64,000 bases of DNA from Heterodera schachtii (GCA_023374025.1 SIJG01000019.1:62001-126000), one strand, 5' to 3'; positions 1-11,708 are shown, numbered from the stretch's first letter. Program-made: numbers and translations. The notes: generated by a model not told the origin, from the sequence alone.

Positions 1-120
1 TTTGGCATTTGAATTTGGCGCAAAATTTTGCGCAGAAAACGCCGGCACCACCAAATTGTGCAAAGAGAAAGTCCAATTTTAATATTTAAAATTCTCAATT
101 TAATTAATTTTGATTTTTAG

Positions 121-737
121 TGCCTTACAAAGGCACCGTTTGTTGGCACAACCGAAATTCCATGGCAAAACAACAACAACTTCAATCCCGACAACAACTT
201 CAATCCCGACCACCACCGAAGAACAAACATTTTCGTTTTGGCCATTTGCCGAATTTGTGTCCCATTTTGGCACTAATTGTTCGAAAATTGTTTTCCCCGT
301 GGAGGTGGCCAAATTCATTGTGAACATCACCGCTAGGCCCTACCGAATTGCAGTGCAATGACTATGAAAAAGAATACGAAATTGGACAATTGCCGCAGAA
401 TTATGTGGAAAATGCATACAAAGGTTTCTTCAATGCTTGCATGGCAGTGCCGACAACAAAATGCGCTAAGTAATTGAAATTCTGGCACAAAAATTTGGTG
501 CCAAATTCTCACAAATTGTTTTTTAGGCATGCGGAACTGCACGCATGCTATAAAAGCATGAAGCCAGTGGTGCCAAGCAATAATGCCATCGCCAAATTAT
601 GCCAAGACCATCTTGGTGAAACAAATGTTGCCGGATTTGCTGTACAAATTTGCATCCATCGCAATGAAAAGGAACAGAAGCTTGTCTTTGAAACATTTTT
701 GAATCTTTCCACCACAGACGAATTGTATGCCAATTAA
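121..737 (+). CDS. Unrecognised cysteine-containing protein, 5' end incomplete
   Basis: The best supported part is a spliced join. Exon to 469 (codon split as AA) joins 527-737 through a GT-AG intron at 470-526, giving one open frame that ends at TAA 735-737. Visible residues include FFNACMAVPTTKCAKHAELHACYKSM, broken here as FFNACMAVPTTKC then AKHAELHACYKSM, then LCQDHLGETNVAGFAVQICIH. The spaced cysteines suggest a small extracellular nematode protein, loosely like DUF19-type domains, but I do not recognise the family. An acceptor-like TTTTTAG ends at 120, so the gene probably starts before the window. A Thr/Ile/Pro-rich stretch at about 185-225 is in a different frame from the cysteine part, so the exon between 121 and about 340 is unresolved and may hide a small intron. 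Confidence 0.35.
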
Positions 738-790
738 TGAGAGATTTAATGATGCAATTAATTAATTAATTGGGTTAATTAAGCATTAAA

Positions 791-1265
791 ATGACGCGCA
801 GCTACCAAATTTCCATTGAAGAAATTATAGAGACAAAGAAAACTATTCCCATTTTCTTTCTCGAATTTGGCATCGATCACCAACAAAGCGCAATCCGTGA
901 AAAAGCCAATGGGGAAGTGATCAGTGAAGCATCATTGACTGAAAATGTGAAAACAAATCGATTTTTATTTACTTTTAAATAATTAATTAATTGAAATTTA
1001 GGCCATTGGCATTGGCACCGTTCTCAATGACATAAAAGCAGAAAAATTCAATGAAAATTTGGCCAAAATGATTCATTTGGTGCCGCCTGTTGCTGACCAA
1101 ATGGTGGCATTTTTCCAGATTCCAACGCCTGAGTTCGCCAAACTGATCAGTGCCCAGACCAATTTGAAGTCATACGAAAATGACCCAAAAAAAGTGGTAA
1201 GAAAAATTGAGCAAAATCCGGCAAAAGGATTTGGGGGGCCAAAGAAGCATCACTTTTTAATTTAA
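791..1265 (+). CDS. Unrecognised small protein, two exons, possibly truncated
   Basis: ATG at 791 opens an exon to 946. A 55-bp GT-AG intron (947-1001) leads to exon 2 at 1002-1196 in phase 0. Exon 2 begins AIGIGTVLNDIKAEKFNENL and continues with LVPPVADQMVAFFQIPTPEF. A GTAAGA donor follows at 1197 but no further exon is evident. Read through, the frame stops at 1265. The predicted protein is mostly helical and acidic/basic mixed, with no motif I recognise. It starts 54 bp after the stop of the preceding gene on the same strand, so the two could be one transcription unit. Downstream sequence from about 1380 is repeat-derived, so the original 3' end may have been lost. Confidence 0.35.
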
Positions 1266-1718
1266 GCCTGAAATGGAGCCGAACTTTTGAAAAGTTTTTC
1301 AGAAAATTATCAATTCATATTTAAATGAAATCAATTTTAATCTGAGAATTTTCCCCCAGAACCTCAAAAATCCTCAAAATTTCTCAAAAAACCACAAAAA
1401 CCCTAAAAAATCCAAAAGCCTCATTTTGAAAATTTAGCCTCATTGACCTATCAAAAAACTGCCAGCCCTGATTTTAATCTCATTTGTCCTTATTTGATAA
1501 TGAAAGACCTGAAAATATAAAATTTGCGCATTTTGATCAAATATTATCGATCGGCACCATGATGGTTTTGGGGCGCCGGCGGTGCCGACGGAAAGTTTTT
1601 CGTAATTTTTAATGAATTTTATTAAGAAAATTTGTTCAAAATCTCAAAAATGTGCAATATTTTGTGCCTTCGTGGATGAATTAAATTTTAAATTTTTAAA
1701 ACGCTTGGAGTTCCCAAT
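1266..1718. other. No gene; remnant of a CCTCAAAA-type element
   Basis: No coding signal. Positions 1376-1470 repeat words (CCTCAAAAATCC, AAAAGCCTCATTTT, CCTCATTGACCTATCAAAAA) that also fill the hAT-type elements at 10.7, 39.4 and 63.0 kb. The stretch ends CTGCCAGCCCTG, so this looks like the right end of a related element whose left end is lost. A degenerate GC-rich hairpin (GGCGCCGGCGGTGCCGACGG) lies at 1572-1591. Confidence 0.4.
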
Positions 1719-2699
1719 CAGGGCTGGCCGTGATTGAATTTCCAATCACGGAAATCCGTGAGCCGTGATCACGGGGCTTTCAAAAAAATCCGTGAGCCGT
1801 GAACCGTGATCACGGCACCCCAAAAACCCCGTGATTCCCGTGATCCGTGATTATAAAAAAAAATTTTCTAATGATTTTTTTTATTTAAATTTATTTTAAA
1901 AAACGGAATTTATTCGTTGGAAAATTCCCAAAAGATATTTTAAAGAAACCAAACCATATAGGTAAACGTTTTTTTTTGCGGTGTGCTTTTTCCAAAAAAC
2001 TTCGAGTACAGGGGGCAGAACAGGTGGTGCCAATAGGTGTCGCCGTGAAATTTTTTTTTAATTTTTAATGCGATTTGTTAGCAGATTTTTTCCAAAAAAT
2101 GAACAAATTTACGTTTTTGAACCAATGGAAAATAAAGGGCTATTTTTGCCATTTGGGGTCAAAGTTTCAAAAAAATAAGGTAAAATGGGGGTCCGGCGGT
2201 GCCGATAGGCGCCGCCGTAAAAAATTTTGAATTTTTGAGTGAATTTATTAACAGATTTTGTCCAAAAATGTCCAATCATTTATTAATTTATGGGTTTTAT
2301 GCTGTTTTAAAAAATAACGAAAAATAATTTTAATGTAAAAGAGTTTATTTTTAATTAAATTTCAATTAAACTAATTTTAAAAAATATGAAAAATGTACTG
2401 TCCCAAAGGGAAACTGAACCCAAGGGACAAACAATGGAAGACAGAAGGCTTAACCACTAGACTAATATATACACAGATATTTGCTTAACAAAAAAGAATT
2501 TATTTATTTAATTTTTTCTCAAAAACTTTCTCTCTTCACACCAATTTCCTATTTTCGTCTCAATAAAAATTCCTTATATAAAATGCCAATCACGGATCAA
2601 AATCACGGAAAAATTGAAAAAATCCGTGAGCCGTGATCCGTGATCACGGCACCCCAAAACCCCCGTGATTCTCGTGATCCGTGATCACGGCCAGCCCTG
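1719..2699. mobile_element. hAT-type non-autonomous element, CCGTGATCACGG type
   Basis: Begins CAGGGCTGGCCGTGATTG and ends with the matching complement CACGGCCAGCCCTG. Perfect 8-bp flanking duplications TTCCCAAT lie at 1711-1718 and 2700-2707 and fit the hAT preference for T at position 2 and A at position 7. The terminal word CCGTGAT/ATCACGG is repeated many times inside both ends. The shared GC hairpin core lies at 2194-2217, with a degenerate copy at about 2029-2053. No transposase frame is present. Confidence 0.85.
2402..2467 (-). pseudogene. tRNA-derived promoter-like segment inside the element
   Basis: Read on the minus strand, TAGTCTAGTGGTTAAG resembles a tRNA A box and D loop. About 35 bases later GGTTCAGTTTCCC resembles a B box and T loop. 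No convincing acceptor stem was found, so this is a tRNA-derived relic or SINE head rather than a working tRNA. Confidence 0.4.
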
Positions 2700-2707
2700 T
2701 TCCCAAT

Positions 2708-4632
2708 CCCCCGAATTAGTGTCGGGGGGTCGGGAGGGCAAAAAATCATTCGGGGGTCGGGTCGGGGAATAGGTCCAAAAAACATCTCGGGTCGGGGGTC
2801 GGGGGGCTCGGGGTCGGGGCTGAACCCTAAGTTTGTATCATCGGTGGGCATTGTTTTGCGGAGTGTCAACCAAAAAATTACAAAAATGAAAATTACAAAA
2901 ATTTTAGGGCAGATCATCAAGATGCGACACATATGGAAAAGACTGTGCAGTGATCATGAAACTGCTGCATAAAATTGAAGAATTGAGAAATTGCAAAAAT
3001 GAAACAATTGATACGGTACGGTACGGTAATTAGTAATAATTAATTGTATTGTTTAAATTGGAGAGCATCCCAAACTGTTTTAAGCATTTAAAAATAGAAA
3101 AAAATTATTTGATTTTTTTAAATTATAGAAAAATTTAGTTTTTTTAAAAAAATGTGTATTTTATTTTTTTTATTTAAATATAATTTAAATTGTTTTCTAT
3201 GGTAGGGTTATGGTAATTCACCTGACTAATCCTCTTCTCGGGATTCTAATTAGTTCTGCTCCGTGTGCTTAAATTGCGCTTTTAAGTCTGGTTTTCGCCT
3301 TCCCCCTGGGGTCGATATTCCACCACCTGCGCTACCGTACATAACTCCGACCAAAACATTGCCGTGCTTCGGTGAAATGTATTGCAGCAAAGAAATTCTG
3401 CAGCAACAATATGACCAAGAACGCGAAAGTGGGTTTAGGAAGGAAACATTTTAACTTACTGTAGTCGATTGTTACTGTGGAAAGACGGGTTTGCTGCTTT
3501 TGCTTGGGAAGGGAGCACAAAGTTACTGTAGGTGCTTTTACTGTAAAAAAGAGGGCTTAGTTCTTTTGCTTATCAGAAAGGATTCCTTACTGTAGTTGAC
3601 TTTACAGTATGAAATGGGTCCGTTTTTTATTCGGGTTGTGGAGATAATTCACTGTCATCAATTTGCAAGTAAAACACCAATAAGAGCTTGTCTTGGGACG
3701 GGAAATGCGCACGGAATTTTGCTGGTCTCTCTGTCCGTAATCCCGCATTTTTTTCGAGCGGGAATTAGGGGTTAGTCCCGCGAGATCTCTCCGGTTCAAC
3801 AAAACCTTAGATAAACGGAGTACTGGAAAATGGCATGGCTAGGCCTAAATAAGTGTGTGATCAATCAATCATTCATCAATCAATCACAAAGGATGTGGGC
3901 TCAAGCCAGAAAATCTGATCAGCCGTCGGCGGAAAAGGCAATTTCGTCCGTATAATGGAACACAATTGGGCAAATGGAATTCGTTTCCGATCGTGTTGAA
4001 GATTTGAATTATGAAGAGATTAAATGGTGGCAATTTAATGATCAAACTCTTTTTGATACAAAATTGTTACAAAAAGCGGCTTTGATTAAGCCTATCGGCT
4101 GATCTAATGGGAGATAAAATGTGCCGAAAAATTTTGCCCCAATTTATTAGATGAGAACTGCAATATTTTGGCTGATGAGTCAAGAGAATTGAAAGCTGAT
4201 CGATCAGATTGCAAAAATGTTGAAACCGATGATCGGATGCACTTCCGCTGGCAAAGAATGCCGTTGCCATCGGCAAATTACGAAGTCTAGCATCATTTGA
4301 AAGCTTTATGTGGTGCTCCATATTTACATGTCAAAATATAAATTGGAGAATGCAAGGCGTAAAAAAGTTACATATATGCTGGCATGTGGCGCCGGGTAAG
4401 CCAAGAAAAGTCCATTTTTGTGGTTTTTGTAAATTGACAAAAAATTTTGAAATTTCGTAAGCTAATAGAGAACCTTAAAAGTTCTCGAATGATACCAAAC
4501 ATACCTATTTAATTTGGTGATGATGAAAAAAAGTTATTAACAGTCAAAATTCTTCCACGTGAAATTATTTTTTGGTAATTTTAATTTTATGCAACAAAAA
4601 AAATGCGGATGGTGTCACTGATTGGACGTGTA
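2708..4632. other. Intergenic; no convincing gene, one coding-like decayed stretch
   Basis: 2700-2830 is GTCGGGG-rich low complexity. 3430-3620 repeats TTACTGTA words. From about 3958 to 4110 one frame reads MEFVSDRVEDLNYEEIKWWQ followed by FNDQTLFDTKLLQKAALIK and then meets stops. Further coding-like pieces lie in other frames up to about 4340, which suggests a degraded gene fragment of unknown origin. 4420-4545 resembles one arm of the palindromic repeats described elsewhere in the window. Confidence 0.3.
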
Positions 4633-4640
4633 CACTGGAA

Positions 4641-5054
4641 CAAGGGCGTAGCCAGACCCTTGGCTTTGGGGGTGGGGGGGGGTGAGGTCAAAAATTCGGT
4701 TTTTAGGGGTGTATTTTTCTTTTTTTAGTCGATTTTTAGGGGTGTATTTTTGCTTTTTTGAAATCTCGAATTAGGGGGGTGTATTTTACAAAATTTTTCG
4801 CGGTTTTTTCGTCAAAAAATTACTATTTTTTGGCATTTGGGCCTTCATTTTTCAAAAATATGATAAACTGGGGGTCCGGCGGTGCCGATATGCGCCGCCG
4901 GGAAAATTTTTTGACTATTTTAATGCAAATTTGTTAAGAAAATTGCTTAAAATTTCAAAAAAGTTACTGAAAATTTTTACTTTTTTGGGTTTCGGGGGGG
5001 GGGGGGGGGGAGGTTTAGCCCCCTCAGCCCCCCCCCCCCCTGCCTACGCCCTTG
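4641..5054. mobile_element. hAT-type element with CAAGGG ends and G/C homopolymers
   Basis: Ends CAAGGGCGTAG and CTACGCCCTTG form a perfect 11-bp inverted repeat, flanked by perfect 8-bp duplications CACTGGAA (4633-4640 and 5055-5062). The interior holds repeats of GGGGTGTATTTT, the shared GC hairpin core at 4877-4900, and near the right end a long G run followed by C runs (about 4987-5040) that could form G-quadruplex or hairpin DNA. Confidence 0.85.
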
Positions 5055-5533
5055 CACTGGAATAGAGCCGTAAAAGTCTCAGTCTCGAAGACCGAAAACC
5101 CGAGACATTTAAAACCGAGGCCAAAAAGACCCCCGACACCATTCTCGAGACGAGACTCAAGACTGAGAATCATGAACAGCATTAGCATTGTATGCAAATT
5201 GCTTTTGTACGAACTGTGCAATTGACCCAAATCACCGGGAACCAAAAAGGCAATTGCTCGCAGTGCATTTTTTGAATTAGCGCGGCAAAAAATTGTCCTT
5301 TTTGGCGTTTTGAGCGCTTTTTATCTGATACTGTGGGTGTACCACAATAAATAGTGGTAGTACATTACAACAGCCTGGTAAATTTCAAATTTGTCCCGCT
5401 GCAGAATTGGAATTCAACAATTTTTGTTTCTCGGGATGAGATCCCGGCCGGATTAATTCCGCAAATTTTGTCTAAATTTTGTCCATTATTCGCTACATAA
5501 TTGGTATTTAGGGGGACACAAAATTTATTTGCA

Positions 5534-5710
5534 ATGGCTGAACCCGTTGAAAAAAAGAAAAAACTTTCCCCCGCCGCCGAACATTGCTCAAGTTCTTCAG
5601 CAGCCGAAATTGGTGAAAATCAGCAGCAGAGCTCGCCGCCGTTGGGTTCATTTGTGGCAGAAATTGGAAAACGGCAAGGATTTTATTTGAAAATCGAACG
5701 GAATTCCTAA
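5534..5710 (+). CDS. Small Ser/Gln/Lys-rich open frame, uncertain
   Basis: ATG 5534 to TAA 5710 encodes about 58 residues beginning MAEPVEKKKKLSPAAEHC, with a SSSSAAEIGENQQQSS stretch and ending GKRQGFYLKIERNS. The codon choice looks protein-like and the preceding CAATGG context is reasonable, but no family is recognised. It could be a lost first exon of the F-box-like gene that begins 530 bp downstream, or a free-standing relic. No donor site near its end clearly joins it to that gene. Confidence 0.25.
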   Translation: MAEPVEKKKKLSPAAEHCSSSSAAEIGENQQQSSPPLGSFVAEIGKRQGFYLKIERNS

Positions 5711-5865
5711 TAGAGTCGAGCCCGGAATTTTGAAAGTACCGGTACCAAGGGTTAGGCAATTGGCCGGCCCGAGGCCTATTTTGGTCAAAATGACAAAATT
5801 TTGCTTTTGAATCAAAATTTAAAAAATGGCACGGAAGTTCGAAAGTGTGCCGATCTCGGCCTTGG

Positions 5866-6225
5866 GCTTAAGCGATTGATCGGGCCCGGGGCTAAGCCTG
5901 CCTAAAGCTTGCGCCTTAAGCCTAGGTCTAGCTTAAGGCTTTGGCCTAAGTTTAAACCTGAAGCCTGCGCCTAAGCCTAGGCCAGCTTAAGGCTTTGGCC
6001 AAAGCCTAAGCTTGCGCTTAAGCCTAGCTTAAGGCTTTGGCCTACGCCTAAGCTAAAGCTTGCGCCTAAGCCTAGTCTGGGCTGAAGCTTCGGGCTAAGC
6101 CTAAAGTGCGCCTAAGCATAGTCTAGGCTAAAGCTTCGGCCTAAGCCTAACGCTTGCGCCTAAGCATGGGTCTAGCCTAAAGATTGGCTTAAGCCTAAGC
6201 CACTGTACGAGTTGCGCCTTTTGTA
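5866..6225. repeat. Degenerate GCCTAAGC repeats (telomere-like words)
   Basis: About 350 bp of GCCTAA/TTAGGC words in both orientations, mixed with AAGCTT and GCGCCTAAGC. TTAGGC is the nematode telomere hexamer, but here it is degenerate and palindromic (CCTAGG, AAGCTT). The same motif occurs as a short palindrome in intron 2 of the F-box-like copies C (about 47855-47872) and D (about 53200-53218). It may therefore be a local expansion of a family intron motif rather than a telomere relic. Confidence 0.5.
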
Positions 6226-6236
6226 CAAGTTTTGTC

Positions 6237-8419
6237 ATGACACCCTCTCCATTCCGCAACAATTTCAGCTGGGTGTGCGACGACGTGTGGATGGATATTT
6301 TGCCCCATTTTGACCGTCCCCAACTCGGCCTCAAATTGGCGCTGCTTTCGCCCCGTTTTGATGAGTTGGTGGACACACTTTTCAATGGCCAACATGAACT
6401 GACACTTTGGCGGCCCATCCAAATTAAAAAAGACACTGCCACTGAAAATGCCGTAATTAATGTATCGATGTATGACGCAATTGCGAAATTTCCGTTGCCC
6501 GACCGTCCGCTGCCCAACAACATCCGCTTTGAGAACCTGGATATTGGGTATCAGGGGCAGGGCGCGGGCGGGGAGGGAGGGGGGCGGTAGGGGTCATCAA
6601 CCGTCTGTGCCAAGTTTAAAGCATCATAACTTTTTTTTTCTCAGTTGGCCAAATTTTATAATTTAGCACCATTCGAAAGCTCTACATGTTTAGAAGCTTT
6701 TGATAAGCTATTTCTAAGCGTTTGAACAATTTACAAAAAAGTTTTGCAACATTAATACTGCACAAGAGTCAGAATTTTTGCATATTTTAATTTATAATTT
6801 TTTTACATGTCGGTATATACATATTTGTGCTTTTTGGGAAGCCGATAGAGCTTGTTCAGAGCTTTTGAATGATACCAACTTTGTTGGATTTGATCAACAA
6901 AGAAAAATGATGATGCTCTAAACTTGGCTCAGACGGAACTGGCCCGCTCCGCGGGGGGAGGAGGAGTCTCGGGATCACTTTGGCGCGGAATATTTTGGCG
7001 CCGCAAACTTTAAAGTGTTCTAACTTTTTTCTCATCCAACCAAATAAGACAATGCTAATACCATTCAATAGGTCTAAGCATTCTCTGTATTGGCCTATAA
7101 AATTCTATTAAAAAAAAACATATTAGGCTGAAAAGAAGAAATGGCGTGCGGCGCAAAACGGCCAGAAAAATTCAATTTTTTGTGCTTTTTTGGCCATAAA
7201 CTTTTGTGTTTGTTTCAACTGGATGTTTTTTGCTATTAGGGACTATCAAACGCTTTACAATCATAACAAGAATTATTTAATTTGAATGACAAATTGAATG
7301 TAAAATGTAAGCCTCCTGCTGCTGTTCAGGTACGTTGACCATGCCGTGCTGGCATTTCTCCGTGCCAATCAGCATGTGTTTGAGCGAGCCGGCACCATGT
7401 TGTATGTGAATGTGCTTTCAGCCGAAATGGAGAAATTGTTTCGTGAAATTTGCCCAATTTTTGAACAAAACATTCGCCACTATGCCTTTGCGGATGGTGA
7501 AGAGCCGTTGCTCAATTTGCGTGAACAGATTGGGCCAACAATTCTCACGCATTGTGCCCGATTGAATTCCATCCATTCCGATTGGGTGTTCCCCGACGCA
7601 ATTGCTGATGATGGGCCAGATTCATGTCCGCGTCAAGCGTTGTCCATGTGGTTGCACACGCCGAGCAGAGACGAGCAGCCGAAGCAATTGCGTTGCTATG
7701 TGTCACCGAAGGCAAACATACAAATCTGGATCAACCAGTTCAAGGAGGTCGGGTCGCGCTGCTGCACGTTTCTTTCTTCCGGCAATTATTCTTCGGGCGT
7801 TTTAGTAGTGAATCTCGGTCTAGATCTTCGAGACCGAGACTTTCATTGAAAACATTCGAGCCCGACCTGGACCTGGGAATTCAAGCCTGGATTTTCCCAG
7901 ACCAGTTTTCAAGCAAATTCCTTTTCCATGGACCTGGATTTTCTTGGACTTTTGTCCAGAAATCCAGGTCCAACCAACATGGAATTTAGGTCCAGACCTT
8001 TTTTTTCAAAATGTCGAGCTCTAGTAAATATAGTTTTTTTCTGGTTTTTGGGGTCACCCAACCCAACACCACCGGTCGGCCCCCCAAAATTCATAAAATT
8101 GGCACAAAAATCTCGCTAACCAAAATTTTGTTTGTAGACCTTTCTCAGTGCCACCACTCCATCTGGCAGTTACAACATTCATTTTCACTTTGAACATAAA
8201 AAGCCGCCAATTGAACTGTTCGAATTGGTGAACGAACAGACCGGGGAAAAGTTGGCACTGCAAACAGTGGCACACCAAACTTACAAATGGCTGCTGAAGC
8301 GATGCCCGGCGGCAATTGTTGTTGGAGAGGCGGCGCCGGTTCAGTGGGAGTACGAAATTGTGAACCGTTTGAACCACATCAACATTCAATTGCCTAACGA
8401 CGACCGCTGCCTTGGGTGA
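6237..8419 (+). CDS. F-box-like family protein, copy A
   Basis: Exons 6237-6547, 7330-7747 and 8138-8419 join in frame to 336 residues. The N-terminal block SWVCDDVWMDILPHF then LGLKLALLSPRFDELVD has the spacing of an F-box-like helical domain, the usual Skp1-binding module of SCF ubiquitin ligases. The middle (YVDHAVLAFLRANQ to INQFKE) and the C-terminal block (PPIELFELVNEQTGEKL, WLLKRCP) match the other copies in this window. The tiny MNRR first exon of copies B-D is absent. Instead ATG 6237 is in frame across the old acceptor CAATTTCAG. The last exon of B-D was not found, so the frame ends at CTTGGG TGA. It is the most diverged copy, and intron 1 is swollen to 782 bp by repeats. Calling the domain F-box is inference from pattern. 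Confidence 0.6.
6595..6945. repeat. Palindromic repeat in intron of copy A
   Basis: CCGTCTGTGCCAAGTTTAAA near 6600 is matched in reverse near 6915-6940, and ATTCGAAAGCTCTACATG by GCTTTTGAATGATACCAA-type sequence. It belongs to the palindrome family also seen at 12.7, 17.4, 23.6, 32.6 and 54.8 kb. Confidence 0.5.
7851..8025. mobile_element. Short GACCTGGACC-type inverted-repeat element
   Basis: Words CCTGGACCTGG and the complement GGTCCAGG face each other, ending TCGAGCTCTAG at the right. The same type occurs at about 11620-12200 (split by a younger element) and at about 29997-30180. The boundaries are not exact and no target duplication was found. It lies in the last intron of copy A. Confidence 0.4.
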
Positions 8420-9374
8420 GATTTTTTAAGCGGATTTTCTTAAGGATTTGCATTTTTCTTTTTTACATTTTTTATGGTTTACAAAAATCTATTTTTGAAA
8501 AATCCGCATTCGATTGGCTGACTACAACAAAAAAAAAAAAACTGCCATTGGGTGATTTTTCCACCGGATTTTTTCGCTTTTTTAGGGCTTTGCGTTGTAT
8601 GATTTTGCATATTTTTTCTGCGGATTTGCTATCAGAAAAAAGAGGGCTCAAAATAGCATTTCTACGCTAAAAATTGGCACTTGCAGTTTAGAGGGCACGA
8701 TTTTAAAACAAGAATAAATAAAACATATTTTGACCATTTTTTATTAATTTTTTTAATTAAAAAATGCATTAAAATCGAAAGATACACAGCCGAAGAAATT
8801 GACTTTTATATACCTTAATTTGAAAACACGGGCAAAAAATTTACGTACGTAAATTCAAAAATGAAACATTTTTATTTATTTTATTTTTTTAAATACGTTT
8901 TTATTTAGCCATTCTTTTGAATATTTTTGTCATTATTTATATACAATTTATACATTTTTATGGCTTAAATTCGTTTTTTAGGGATATTTTAATGCGCTTC
9001 TTTTGGCATTTTTCAGATTTTTATGGCATATTTTACGAGCATATTTGGCATTTTTTAGTGCATACAATCTGCTGTAGCCATAATAATTAAATATGTTCAT
9101 TGAATACAAATTTTTCAATTTTCTCAGGCCATTGTAACCACCAGCAAATGTCGTCACTGATGAAGCTGGGGTTACCTATCATTTCGTTACACTGCCATGA
9201 CAGATGCATTTGATTGCCATATCCATTACTAATTACGGAACAATTAATTACTAATTTTATTTTTTTGGGATTATCTATCATTTCGTTTGCAAAATCATTA
9301 TCAATTACGATCAACTGCTAATTTTATTTTTTAATGATGGGAATTAACAATTTCATTCCTGAGAAACTGAAGAT
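8420..9374. other. AT-rich repeats, no gene
   Basis: 8420-9060 is very AT-rich with element-like GGCATTTTT words. 9090-9320 holds a loose duplication of CTAATTTTATTTTTTTGGGA and ATCATTTCGTT phrases. No open frame with coding character. Confidence 0.5.
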
Positions 9375-9382
9375 ATGGTCAT

Positions 9383-9622
9383 TAGGGCATAGAAAAATAT
9401 GGAATATAAAATCGCGAAATATGGACAAATAAATAAAGCGAAATACAGACATAAAATGGCAAAAATATGAGTGCCAAAAATAGAAATATGGAAAAATATG
9501 GATATAGAAATCCATCCTAGAAGAAGAGCTTCAAACCAAGCTAAAACATGTTTTTCGTGCGTTTTAGGCCTCCCACAGTCCAGGAAAAACAATTATGGAT
9601 TTCCATATAATTCTATGCCCTA
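9383..9622. mobile_element. hAT-type element, AAATATGGA type
   Basis: Begins TAGGGCATAGAAAAATATGG and ends CTATGCCCTA. Flanks ATGGTCAT and ATGATCTT agree at 6 of 8 positions. Words AAATATGG recur inside. 240 bp, no coding capacity. Confidence 0.65.
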
Positions 9623-10184
9623 ATGATCTTTGATTGGACGTCTATTAAAATGTAATCGATCATTTTTTCCGCTTATATTATTATTGGATAAGATAAATAA
9701 AAATTACTTATTTTCTGAACAATTCTCGCAATATTTGAAACTTCTTTTTAGCACACATACACAACATATAAGGGGTTATTTTTTGGGCCAGGGTCTCATT
9801 TGAAAATTTTTAAACTAGGGTATTTGGGTAAAAAAAAAACAGATTTTGGCACCAAAAATCAGGGTCTTCAATATGTATTAATTAGTATGTATAATAAATA
9901 GAAATTTATTTAAAAAATCACAAAAATAGCTTTTACAGTTTAGAGAGCCCGATTTTAAAACAAAAATAGAAGGCATTTTGCCGATTTGTTCTTTTCTGCT
10001 ACCAATTTGCTGCTCTTTCTGTTTGTCTCATTGAAAGCTTTTGGTGCCATAATTGAAGCCAATTTTGTGCCAAATTCAAATTTAATCCATGAAAAGCGTA
10101 AAATTTATTTTAAACGCTTCATGCTATTTCAAAATTTTATAAAACGGTTAGATGTATAATTAATTAATTGTCCGTCCCCGTCCA

Positions 10185-11090
10185 ATCTTAACGGTGCTAT
10201 GTCGTTATATAAAAACCATCAAAAAGGGCGTTATATAAAAAAGGCTAATAGAGGACACGTAGGGCTATCGAATAATAGCAAGCTTTATTAATTTTGTTGG
10301 TTCCGAGAAAGTTTTGATCAGAATTTTTAATGATCAAAATTTTTTAATGTCTAATGAAAAAATGTCCGTTATTTATAAATTTCTTAGATTCTTTATTTTC
10401 TTGCTATTATTCGACAGCCCTACGTGTCCTCTATTAGCCTGCAAAATTTCAAAAAATTTTATTGGGTTGAAAAAAAGTTATGGCCAAAAATGTGTGTAAA
10501 CTTGGTACATTGCGTACGTTTAGCCATAACTTTGCTCAATTTTGACCAAATTTTTTGAAATTTTAGATGATCTAATAGAGAAATGTTAGTGCTATCCAAT
10601 GAAACCAAGAATGTCTAATTTGGTTGACTTTGACAAAAGTTAGGGCAGTTTATTGTTGAACATTTCCATTTGATTGGTTGTTATATACATAATGCCAGGG
10701 TAGCCAGATTAAAATTTTCAAAAGCCTCATTTGGCATGCAAAAAAACATCATTTTGGTCAAAAAGCCTCATTTTTTACGAAATTTATTCAAAATACGTTT
10801 AAAATATTCAAATGTTACATTTTTGATTGTCAATAATCAATTTGAGCAATTTTTTTTTTTGTTAGAAATAAGCATTTTTGTGAAATTCTAAGCATGAAAA
10901 ATCGAAGCTGATTTTTTTGCGGCGCTTTTTCCAATAAACTTTTGCATAACAAGGCGGACCGACGGTGCCGGTAGGCGATTTCTCAAAAAACCACAAAATG
11001 AGGCTAAAGCCTCAGACCTGCTGGCTACCCTGCATAATGCCCTTTTTGATGGTTTTTATATAACGACGACTCAGCACCATCTTAACTTGT
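10185..11090. mobile_element. Inverted-repeat element containing a younger hAT-type insertion
   Basis: GTCGTTATATAAAAACCATC followed by AAAAAGGGCG near 10205-10230 is repeated in reverse complement near 11037-11070, giving arms of about 45 bp. Between them lie a palindromic repeat (about 10240-10640, with AATAGAGGACACGTAGGGCT and its complement) and the nested hAT-type element at 10696-11032. Confidence 0.55.
10696..11032. mobile_element. hAT-type element, AAAGCCTCATTT type
   Basis: CAGGGTAGCCAG and CTGGCTACCCTG are perfect inverted ends, flanked by perfect 8-bp duplications CATAATGC (10688-10695 and 11033-11040). AAAAGCCTCATTT and its complement recur near both ends. A degenerate GC hairpin lies at about 10955-10977 after the TTTTTTGCGGCGCTTTTTCC module. 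Confidence 0.85.
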
Positions 11091-11708
11091 GCACTGTGAC
11101 CAAACATCATCATGGGGCGTATCAGACACAGCATTATTGCTGTGCTGCCCACACTGACCATTGTTGACCTCCCAACTCGGCACTTTGCCAGATTTAATGT
11201 CCGAAAATAGGTCATTTCAGTCATTATCATAGCCATCATATCAACTCGTGCTGAGTGCGTTGAGTCATCATTTCGTTAAATACCCACTTAAAACTTAATT
11301 ATTATAATTATTATTATTGTACATAGCTTATACATATGTAGTAGGGAGGTGTGTTATTTTTATGTTATTTCTTTCATATATCTTTTTTGCTTAAAATACA
11401 CTCCTAAGAAATGATCCGAAAAATTTTCAGAAAAGACACCCCTAAAAATCAAAAAAAAAAAAATTCCCAAAAATTGATCCCTAAAATATTATTAGTTTTT
11501 TCTTGTGGAATTTTTGAAAGTTTTTTTAATTTATTTAATATTTTTTGATATTAAATAAAACATGGTCTCACACCATATAACAAAGTCAAAGATTTTATCC
11601 AGAAAATCAGGTTTTCGTGCATAATCTGGACCTGGGTTTTTTTCATATTCGACTTGGGCCTGGACCAAAATCCAGGAAAACCGGGTTTCCCGAAAAAATG
11701 GTATGGAC
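11091..11708. other. No gene; AT-rich with element fragments
   Basis: 11390-11470 carries ACACTCCTAAGAAATGA and GACACCCCTAAAAATC words, the reverse of the GGGGTGTATTTT module found in several elements. 11620-11700 is the left part of a GACCTGG-type element. Confidence 0.45.

Noticed and set aside
3263..3454. Small frame with CLNCAFKSGFRLPPGVDIPP
   Set aside because: Short, no family, no splice or start context that sets it apart from chance. TTACTGTA repeats follow directly.
10696..11032. Mutator-like element, because flanks can be read as 9 bp
   Set aside because: The ninth matching base is the element's own terminal C. With CAGGG/CCCTG ends the duplication is 8 bp here and in the other elements, which fits hAT.
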